From Mytilus edulis (Eukaryota > Mollusca > Bivalvia > Mytilida > Mytilidae), in NCBI RefSeq assembly GCF_963676685.1, contig NC_092354.1:69490178-69554177 (forward strand): DNA of 64,000 bases. The letters run 5' to 3'. Each line of letters starts with the position of its first letter. The stretch's first letter is position 1. Below are positions 37,219-48,000 of this stretch, piece by piece. The notes under the pieces were generated by a model, which saw nothing but the letters and a program-made list of their open reading frames with translations, did no database searches and was not told the origin of the DNA. Made by a program: the position numbers and the translations under genes.

Positions 37219-39336
37219 ATATAATAATATATACAATTACTTCCGCCCACGACGACGTCATTGACGTTCATGTATAGACTACAAAGGTACACAAACATAG
37301 GAACATAGTTCGTGCTATATTGCATGCAAGTTGCATATTTGAATACATCAAACAAATTCATATTATGTACATTGAGAATACCCACATATTATGCTTACTA
37401 ATTTTAAATCAACACTCAGTTTAAAATTCACTATCGCAACTTTAAAAGTGAAAATCACAAAATAATGGTAAATCACCTTTATTTAAGGAATGACTGTAAT
37501 ATCTTTTCTGTCTTTGAGGAAAAAGTAGCGGATGATTTAACAGTGTGTACCACATTGTTTTATGTTATTTCGAATAGCCTGACAAAATATTACAGCTTTT
37601 TCTTATAATTTAATTCTAAATTCCATTTTAAATCGGCGTTAATCATGCAAAAACGTTGATGACGTCATGGTCACATGGCAATATTGTGTCTATGATATGA
37701 TAAACAAAACCACGTCAGCCAATCAAAAGACGCGTTACATCCAAAATTAGTTTATATAATTATTTTAGCAAGGATTATAGATATTTAAAATTGAATTAAA
37801 GAAATTAAACTAAAACACTTGCAATTTAAAATTTACATCAAAACTTTAAATGTGAAAACCACACACATATATTTTTTTATTTGTTTTTACTTTTAATTAT
37901 TTAAGCAACAAGGGTAATACATATTTGAAAAACCAGGAAATGTCAAAATGTCATTTTATACATGCAAGTTTTACTTTTAATGTAAATGTATATGTTTTGT
38001 CTTTTGACGAATAGTTCAATGCAAAGATTAATCTGTTGAAGGGAAGACAATCCAATCTTATTTAGCAGTACTGATTCTGATAGTGCATGCTTCATCACAG
38101 GTTAACCAATACCATTTGGGTCTTTGATAACATTGCTTTGATTGTAAACACTGTTTTCGGTGAAGGATGATTTAAAAAGTTATAATCTATTTTATATTGT
38201 ATGAAAATGATATAGTTTGTGACTGTATTTTGTTTTTTTGTTTATGGAAATGACATAAACACAATATTGATATTCAACATAAGACAAAGTATTTAGTTGT
38301 GTGGCCTTATCTATCGGGTTTCAATCTTATCCAAATAATTCGGTTGTACTGTGTATTCTACATTGATTTCTGAGTATTGAAAAACTGGAATACTTATTAT
38401 ATTATAATTATGTTTCTCTAGATTGCATTTATCTGCCTGCTTTTCTTGTTTAACTTTGGATGTTTTATCTTTCAAAGTGGATGACATTCAATAGATGTTC
38501 ATGATGTACATGAATAACCAATAAATTGATTACCTATCAGTATTATTCAAACGTAGTTGTTTACTTTTACAAATTGTGACTTTGGTGAAAGAGTTATCTC
38601 ATTGGCATGCATACCTCCTCTGCTGCTATCTTTTAAATGCAATTCATGATTTTGCATATGGAATTAATGCCGAGTAAGAGCAATTAAAAATTGAAATTTG
38701 CTTTGTTTTTACAGGTAATATGGAAGAAAAATAAGTTAAAAAGACAATAGGATTTAATTGGTTGTATGTAAGCAGACGTGCAATAAGTTGGTTTTGTTTA
38801 TTTTAACTTGATCTTTTTGTGTGTTTCTACTTATATTCATAAAATGATTTTAAATTTCCTTTTATTCAATTTAAAGGTAGGGATGTATAATTGGTTAACT
38901 TTGTCAGTAAATCAATAAATTACTTTTCTGACAGAATTTGTGGTTAATACCAATACCAATCTGATCCATAAACTGTAATCATGGAATCGTGTATATTTAT
39001 TCGTATTTTATCATTTACTAAGCATGTATATGAAAGATTTTGCATATGTATAATGAATGGAAGTAAACAAGCCATAACTTCACATCCCGGCTGATAACCC
39101 ATATTAGGGTACTCTCGCGCAAGAATACACAACAGTGCCACTCGTGTAAAGTACTTATGGTATTTCCGGTATCGTCTGTTTACAAAAAAATGCATACAAT
39201 ATGTGACTAGAAAGAACATGATAGAGGAAGATCCGTTTATAAATGTGAGTGTAGGAGAAACAAACAATACTATTTACTCGATGAAAATGCTAATGCTATT
39301 AGGAAAAGTAACGTAAGCTTGTTTCACACTTGGCTT
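37219..39336. other. Intergenic sequence between genes A and B
   Basis: Contains the second hairpin repeat with CCAAT and CRE motifs (37478-37750). The rest is AT-rich with no recognised gene; the open frame at 38944-39267 on the minus strand has no family features. Confidence 0.45.
37478..37750. repeat. Hairpin repeat with CCAAT and CRE motifs, copy 2
   Basis: Inverted relative to 14390-14690. It has GAATGACTGTAATATCTTTT, TGACGTCA at 37660-37667 and CAGCCAATCAAAAGACGCG. One arm of the hairpin is shorter than in copy 1. Confidence 0.7.
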
Positions 39337-39340
39337 TTAA

Positions 39341-39881
39341 GGGCATACGATACAGTTTTGATTCCGTATTTACAGTTTGATGAAATTTTCCATATAGGCT
39401 ATTTTTGGCATAATTAAATCAAATATGTTATAAAAAATATACCTTCATGTGATACTTTTTGAGTTAAATATGGTCGAAATTTTGTAGATTTGCCGGATTT
39501 GTGGCCATATTTTTCAATTCGAAAGAAAGCCATAACTGGTTTGTTTTGAATTCGAAAGATAAACACAATTTGTTTTTGTTGAATAATTTGTAATTTTTGT
39601 ATTATATAAGTATCATAAAAATTCTTGCATTTTTTATTCAGAAATAACTCACATTTATCAAATGGTCATGAAAAAAAAATGCACAACTTATGTACAAAAT
39701 GAATAGAAATGTCGTTTTAAAAAATAGAGGTCCATGCACTCGTTTTTAAAATGAATCAGTTTGAAGGATAAAAATCAGTCTAAAAATGCATCTTTTCCCA
39801 ATATGTCACAGTTTGACGTGGCGAAAATAACATTTTACGTTAGCAACGTCATTACCTCCCCTGTAACTGTATTGTATGCCC
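39341..39881. mobile_element. 541-bp TTAA-flanked inverted-repeat element
   Basis: The ends are GGGCATACGATACAG and, on the opposite strand, GGGCATACAATACAG. TTAA is duplicated at 39337-39340 and 39882-39885. Both subterminal regions match the 3.4-kb element at 788-4208 (ACCTTCATG...ACTTTTTGAG on the left, ACAGGGGAGGTAAT-type on the right), so this is a shorter family member. Confidence 0.68.
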
Positions 39882-39885
39882 TTAA

Positions 39886-41627
39886 CATAACAAAAACCGT
39901 GGTGTAGAGGTTAGAGCATTGAACTTAAACACAAAGGTTCCCGACAATTTCAGGGATTGACATCATTGCGAGTACTCCACTATAAATAAATATATTGAAA
40001 CTAAACACGAAAACAATGAAAAAGGGAAAGGAAAACAACCGATTTCAACCAATGCAAATGACAACATGGACCTATATGTTGCCAATTGTTTTTGATCTGT
40101 GACATGTGCGAGGATTTAAAAAGTGAAGAGTATGAACCTAACGCGCTAAAGTCCACACAGTCATCAATAAATAGACATTCAAGTGAAAAATCTAACGTAA
40201 ACAATATAAAAGATATCAAGATTGAAATTTTGCATTTGCACATGACGCGTATTACGTCTACAAAAGACTCATCAGTGACACTCGAATAAAAAGAGTTATA
40301 AACATCCCAAATAAAATACTAAGTTGAATAGTATTAAGGACATAATAATCCTAAGAGTGTTGCCAAATTATTTTCATAAATGTTGTTAACATGTGCTTGT
40401 TTCTATTATTTCGTATCAAATAAGTAACATTTGTTTTTTTAATTGATGATTTCGACAAATAAACACAATGTATATGGAACAGTCATTGGGCAAGAATAAA
40501 CTTGGTGAACTAGTAAAGATAATGTCATAGAAAGGATGATTAACAGGTCGAAAAGCTAATCCTTCAGCAAGAAAAACATCATTGTTGCATTAGCACGTTC
40601 AGGCAACAACAGTAATGCAGTAAAATGTAGCGTCTACAAATGTATATTTTTAAGCATCCTTAGATCAACGAATTGAAATGTCCATATATTGTCTGATATT
40701 GTATCCGGTAGTACGTCTGTTTGTACAGAACAGTCTGTTATTGAAATATCGACAGTAATCATGTTTAAATCCAATTACATTGTATATAGATCTTCAAAAT
40801 GATGATAATTTAGTACTTACTGATTTTGATCTACATTGAGTAACACATACCATTGACAATTGTGAGTCATCTCATAGAAAACATTTAGTAATAATGATTA
40901 TAAGACTGTAAACACTTCTAAGCTTCCAACTTTTCTATGATTCAACATTCCTCTATAGGAAATATTACCGTAAATATATACGAAGGTAGACATGTTGTTG
41001 TTGGACAATTATTATGTATTTGTTTGAATCATAACTTTACTTCTTCGATAAGGTTTTGACTGTTTGTTTTGGTTTAATAACGTGTTATGTCTTATTATTT
41101 GGTGTCTTAAAAAATAAATAAAGTTGCCTTTCAATACCATCATTGTCTTATTCCCGAATATGACTGCTATACTGAGGGCGATTTTGCAATTATATACGGT
41201 ATTTTGTACATCCAACATTTATATATTTATTGTTGTAGTTTCTGTTATATTGTCGGTTGGATAATCTATTATATCTTATTGTTTTAGTCCAAAAACAATC
41301 CAGAAAATAACTCGCAGCTCAGATCTAAGTCTCAGATTCCTTATGTGATATTTAATAAGGCCACAATTATATGCGACTGTCATACAAGTTAAAGGTTAAG
41401 ATAGCTATAAAACCCGGTTGTATCAACCATTTTCCATTTAAGAAAATACCTGTACCAAGTCAGGAATATAAATAAGTTAAAATCATCTTTGATAAATACG
41501 ATGGAAGAAATCATGTAAACATTGTAAAATGAGGGAAAAGACAGCAAGCGGAAATTAAGCATTTTTTATACGGTTTTAGAATTTTCAGATTTTTAATGAA
41601 GAAGTGTAAATCTGCTGATGTGGCAGA
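39886..41627. other. Sequence downstream of gene A
   Basis: AT-rich, with a fragment of the TTATCAAAGG family at about 40240-40330 and of the CCTGTACCAAGTCAGGAATA family at 41395-41475. Nothing else supported. Confidence 0.45.
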
Positions 41628-41681
41628 TTTATTTCTTCAAATAATTCACAAAACACAATATTGTATTGTGATAATTTTAAT
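41628..41681 (-). promoter_or_regulatory. Candidate poly(A) signals of gene A
   Basis: On the minus strand, ATTAAA lies at 41681-41676 and AATAAA at 41633-41628, about 145-200 nt past the stop. An ATTAAA stands in the matching 3' flank of gene B, within sequence still alignable between the paralogues. No transcript evidence is available. Confidence 0.35.
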
Positions 41682-41827
41682 CATATAGAAATCCGCTAGA
41701 AAAATAGCATTCGTTCTGATACAGTTTATCGAAATGATTTTTTTGTGATTATTGAGTGTCACATTAAGATTAAGCAGCAATCGTGGCGTTTACAACATCT
41801 GCACTGTAATTTACGCTTTAATTAAAG

Positions 41828-42063
41828 TTATGCTTTACGGAACATCATTCTAGTTGATTTAAGTGAGTAGTGATGTCCTTTCCATTCCTTCCAATTCACA
41901 CCATCAGCAAATGTCGTATGCGTTCCGTTCAGATAAAGTCCATTCAGGTTGCTCCTGTGACAAGCATTGTACCACCAAGCTCCTTTGTAGTCCTGGGCAC
42001 ATTTCATTTTATGTTTATCTTTAGTCGAAAACATTTGTCCATTGTGATACGTAAGTGCATCTC
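41828..42063 (-). CDS. Gene A exon 7: fibrinogen domain C-terminus and stop
   Basis: The exon is 236 bp and begins by completing the Gly of AGD. It encodes [53 protein letters not shown] and [13 protein letters not shown] before the stop. This part forms the ligand pocket in known fibrinogen-domain lectins. The usual acidic calcium loop after FST is replaced by a short basic stretch (KDKHKMK). One NGT sequon is present. Confidence 0.94.
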
Positions 42064-45000
42064 CTAAAGTAAATAATTTCACTGAGTGTTATTGATAAAC
42101 GATAAGAATACTTGCAATGTTATAATAAAAATTGCAATCAATTTAGGTTATACGCAAAATGTGTAGAAGATATTCTCAAAGATACCAGGATTACAATTAA
42201 ATACATAGAACGAGAGTGAACATCAGACTCATTAGCTGCATTACAATGAAAAAAGACATGATGGCCGGATAGCAGATCATATGTTAAACCAGTTCTTGGA
42301 GAGAAAAAATAATTTGTTTTTGACCCTGATAAAAAAAATGTTTGTTTCACCCTCAGCTGCCACTATATGTTATGCTAAAATTAAAAATTGTTTTCAACTT
42401 GTTGCCAAAAAAAACATAGATTGTTTCTCGCCGAAGGCGAACACAACAGTTTGTCCAGAAAAAATTTCCATTAAGTAGGCATATTTATAACACTTTCTCA
42501 TATTAAAATGTGACATTATCTGTGTTTTCGCCCCTTATATGGAAAAGTGATAATTTTAATCAATCAATAGTATTTTCAGTTTTTAAAAAGTAGAAACTTT
42601 TCGTTTAAATGGAAAGTCTAAAAAAAATGAATGACATTATAGATCTTGACAAATACATGCAATAGTTTCTGCTGTTTTTTCTATACAAACTGGCGGAGGA
42701 CAACCGAGCAACCTTGAGATCTACTTTGTTCAAATATTTGTTTGGACAGTTTTAATTGTAGTTCCTAAATTAACACTCCCTTAGACTAATTGACGTCAGA
42801 CGTGTTAAAGGTTATGTAAACAACCTCTAAGATTTAAACTGTAACAACTTTTCCCATTTTCTCAAATAATACCTGCATCTCCTGTATAGGTACTGAACTT
42901 CAGTTTGAATCCAGAACTTTCATCGCTGATAGAGAAGTGGGTGTATTCAGCATAACGATGATTACCGTCAAAATCCTCTAATTCGATTCTCATTGTAAAG
43001 TTGCCTGGGTTTGTTAAAAGATGTAGATATGTATTACCTGAAAATTAAATGGATTATATCTTAATTTACAGTAGGTTTGTTATTCGTGCTATGTGGAAAC
43101 TAAACGAATTTTTAAAGTACAGTCAAAGCTGTAATAAATATCAACTTTCTTGTCACTATTCTTTGTCTTTTGTCACTGTAGTTACATGAGTACCTCATAA
43201 AGTTTAAACCGGAATAATTACATAAAATGTATGTTTAATTAAAATACGTTATTCTGATTGGCTAACTGCGCATCACGTGTTATTCATTAAGCAATTACAT
43301 TACACAATAAAACTTATCATTCGTGATAACACGAGGTCCCACAATAAAGTGCACAGGTAAATTAAATAAAATCTTTAAAAATCGTGTTTTTATGATCCTA
43401 GCTAAAAAATGTAATTATAAGTATTGAATGCTTCTTTTTGTAACTTCATAGAGTTGTAAAAGCGCTGACCGTGCACTGCGCACATTTTTAGATTGAAGCG
43501 TTTCCGCGCTTTATACAAAATGTACTTTGGTCAACGCTTTTACACCCCAATAAAGTTACAAAAAGAAGCATTCAATTATTAAATAATCTATATCAACCCT
43601 CATGTTAGGTCAGTGTTCCCAACTCCCTAGGAAGACCGTTATTGGCATGTTCTACTGTAATTGGCAGGTTTTAATTTCGAATTCGATTTCACTCGGGCCT
43701 TTAACATTTCATAAAATTTTCCAATAGGCATTTCTTTCATTTAACCAAAATAAGATAAAGGATAAGATAGATAATGCTACGCTATTAAGATTTGATTTGC
43801 AATTTATCCTTGGCAAATAATTGTTCATCTAACAAGATCTTTTCCAAGATAAATTTAAAAAAAAACAATTGGCATTACAACTTTGAATATTGACAACTTT
43901 CATTCGCCCCTCTTTTATAAATAGACTGGATCCGTGTCCTGATCTGTTTCTGAACCCAAAGGTGACTCAAATGCCCGTATGTTTTACCAGTACAGTAATA
44001 TGAATCAAACGTGTACAAAGGGAGTTTGATTAACTTGGTAGTTTTAATTATTATACTCTATTTAGTTGTAGCATCAAATGTTAAACGCAATATATTTCCA
44101 AAAATGTAAATAGATGTATTCAATTGATTGAAATAAAATATATGTGGATTTAACAGAATTCTATTTCGTTTCCTCTAATGTTTTCAAAGGTACCAGGTTT
44201 ATAGTTTGTAACGCCAGACGCACGCTTCGTCTACTACCAGGATTATACCAGACGCGCGTTTCGTCCACTTAATAACTGATTAAAAAAAGATATCAAAATG
44301 AAAAATTTGCAATTCCCTTAGGTTTTGAGTATCATCATTGTTGAAAAACTTTCATAAAAAATAGTTTGCATCTTATCATGCTTACTGGCTAAGAGACGTA
44401 ATGTTGTTTATTATACATGTATATTACATTTTTTTTCTGAACAATAGAACAGTAAAAAAAAACCACTTTTATATTTGCTATCGGCGTCCGTACTCAAGAC
44501 TCACGCTCTGATCAGTCAAGCCAAGCATTTGTGTTACTTTTGTAATGCACTTTCTATACGAATTTAAATAATAATTCAAATACGTAGAAATACATCCTAC
44601 CTAGCCAGAACTCGTCACTCATATTTCCAAATCCGAGTTTGTAAGAATCCCAATCCCTGTAAAAGTCAACATTGCCGTTCTGTCTTTTCTGGAATACCTT
44701 AAAAAAATAGTGAAATCTTTTTAAACTCGTGACATGGATTTTGACACATCCTATTATCGATACAGACAATCAATTTGTTGAGCACACGACAACTCGAGCC
44801 AACTTGCAAATTGGTCTCTTGTGGACAGTTGTTTCATTGGCAATCATACCACAGCTTTTTACCTCACCTGGCCCGAAGGGCCAAGTGAGCTTTTCTCATC
44901 ACTTGGCGTCCGGCGTCCGTCGTCCGTCGTCCGTCGTCGTCGTCGTCGTCGTCCGTCGTCGTTAACTTTTACAAAAATCTTCTCCTCTGAAACTACTAGG

Positions 45001-48000
45001 CCAAATTGAACCAAACTTGGCCACAATCATCATTGGGGTATCTAGTTTAAAAAATGTGTGGCGTGACCCGGTCAACCAACCAAGATGGCCGCCACGGCTA
45101 AAAATAGAACATAGGGGTAAAATGCAGTTTTTGGCTTATAACTCAAAAACCAAAGCATTTAGGGGAAATCTGACATGGGGTAAACATGTGTATAAGGTCA
45201 AGATCTATCTGCCCTGAAATATTCAGATGAATCGGTCAACCCGTTGTTGGGTTGCTGCCCCTGAATTGGTAATTTTGAGGAAATTTTGCTGTTTTTGGTT
45301 ATTATCTTGAATATTATTAGAGATAGAGATAAACTGTAAACAGCAATAATGTTCGGCAAAGTTAGATTTAAAAATAAGTCAACATGACCGAAATGGTCAG
45401 TTGACCCCTTTAGGAGTTATTGCCCTTTATAGTCAATTTGTAACCATTTTTCAGAAATCTAAGTAATCTTTTACAAAAATCTTCTCCTCTGAAACTACTG
45501 GGCCAAATTAATCCAAACTTGGCCACAATCATCTTTGGGGTATCTAGTTTAAAAAATGTGTGGCGTGACCCGGTCAACCAACCAAGATGGCCGCCACTGC
45601 TAAAAATAGAACATAGGGGTAAAATGCAGTTTTTGGCTTATAACTCAAAAACCAAAGCATTTAGAGGAAATCTGACACCAGGTAAAAATGTTTATCAGGT
45701 CAAGATCTATCTGCCCTGAAATTTTCAGATGAATCGGTCAACCTGTTGTTGGGTTGCTGTCCCTGAATTGGTAATTTTGAGGAAATTTTGCTGTTTTTGG
45801 TTATTATCTTGAATATTATTATAGATAGAGATAAACTGTAAACAGCAATAATGTTCATCAAAGTAAGATTTACAAATAAGTCAACATGACCGAAATGGTC
45901 AGTTGACCCCTTTAGGAGTTATTGCCCTTTATAGTAAATTTTTAACCATTTTTCGTAAATCTTAGTTATCTTTTACAAAAATCTTCTTCTCTGAAACTAC
46001 TGGGCCAAATTAATTCAAACTTGGCCACAATCATCTTTGAGGTACCTTGTTTGAAAAATGTGTCCGATGACCTGGCCATCCAACCAAGATGGCCACCACG
46101 GCTAAAATTAGAACAGGGGTAAAGTGTAGTTTTTTGCTTATAACTCGGAAACCAAATCACTTAGAGGAAATCTGACAAGGAGTTAAGTTGTTAATCAAGT
46201 CAATATATATCTGCCCTGAAATATTCAAATGAATTGGACAACCGGTTGTTGGGTTGCTGCCCTCCAATTGGTAATTTTTAAAGAAATTTTGCTGTTTTTG
46301 GTTATTATCTTGAATACTATTATAGATAGCGATAAACTGTAAACAGCGATAATGTTCATCAAAGTAACATCTACAAATAAGTCAACATGACCTTAATGGT
46401 CAATTGACCCCTTGAGGAGTTATTGCCCTTTATAGTCAATTTTTAACAATTTTCATTAATTTGGTAAATTTATGTAAATTTTTACCAAATATTTTTCTCT
46501 GTTACTAATGGGCAAAGTTCATTATAGATATAATTGTAAGAAGCAAGAACGTTCAGTAAAGTAAGAACTTCAAACACATCACCATCACCAAAATACAATT
46601 TTGTCATGAATCCATTTGTGTCCTTTGTTTAATATGCACATAGACCAAGGTGAGCGACACAGGCTCTTTAGAGCCTCTAGTTTTTTATACTTGCACCTAA
46701 ATAAGAAACCTATTAATGGACCGTCATAATTATCAGCTACATGTATCTCAAAAAAGATAATCTCAGTAAATTACCATTGTTTACAAAAAACATGGTTTCT
46801 CGATTTCTTTTGGTCGACATTATTATCATTCTAATTGACTGTGGTTAAACCCCAAATAAGATTGATTGATTGTTGGTTGCTTAATGTCCAGTGGCAAATA
46901 TTCAAATATTTCATGCATATTCAGGACGAGAACAAGTTCACAATAAATACAATAGATATATAGGCAAGTGTTTTACTGCCGGTCGGGAGAAGACCAAATG
47001 ACCATATTTCTATTCCCCAGTCACCCTTGGTGGGACCCAAAATAAGAATTCCACATTGAATTCAATATTGTTTGAAAAGTGGCATTGTTATTCTTGTCTT
47101 TTTTAATCTTTAAACTCGGATAATAAACTACTGGTTATGTCATTTTTACAGAAACAATGATATAAAAGATATCAAGTTATGATCACGTGTATAAAGTTGA
47201 CTTCAACCAATTATATTGTCAACAAAAAAAGAGTTTTTTTTCTTTTTCCTTAATCAATTTAATTGCAGGTATAATGACAGCAGTTTTGTCAACATACAAA
47301 TTGTGACATAACCTATCAACTGGGAATTTAAACAAGACTAACTAATTAAAAAAGGTGTCTGTAATTATAAAAATAATGTATTGTGTAAATTGTATTTGTA
47401 TTTATAGTTATCAAAGATGCAAGGCTTATAAATACATATGAATTGCATAATACATAAATGCACGAATATACAGACGGAAAATCTTACATATCAAACATGG
47501 TAACAGTCAGAAAAAAACAGAATAATGGTATTGAAATAGTAGTTATACATTGAGAAATTATTACTATTATTATTATGCAAGTTTTCAGTTCCCTTCAATT
47601 ATTCGTTAATAAATATTTCAATGCAAATAAGGAGATATTATCTGATGTATTTACACCATTTTTAAATGTAATTTTTTTGTTTTATTTCAGGTTGAATAAT
47701 GTTGAGGCCCTGTAAGATTTACGCTCTGAAAAGCTTTGCGTTCTCAATTGTCAAATCTATCTTTTGTAGTTATGACATTTAGTACATGATTTAAAACCGT
47801 TTATTGATAAAATAAATTATGTGTGAAATTGTTAAGCTAGTTATTTGATGACTTCTACACTTACGGATGAAGCGTAAAATATAAGTGGATTCTATTTTAT
47901 AACAATGTAAATACTATATTTTATTTAAATGTCAAAGGCACTTTTCACATGTTTTAATGAGAAAATACTTTATATACCTTCTCAATTTATTTAACAATAA

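Noticed and set aside
38944..39267. 107-codon minus-strand frame with several Cys and hydrophobic stretches
   Set aside because: No start context, splice sites or family motif. Composition matches random AT-rich sequence.
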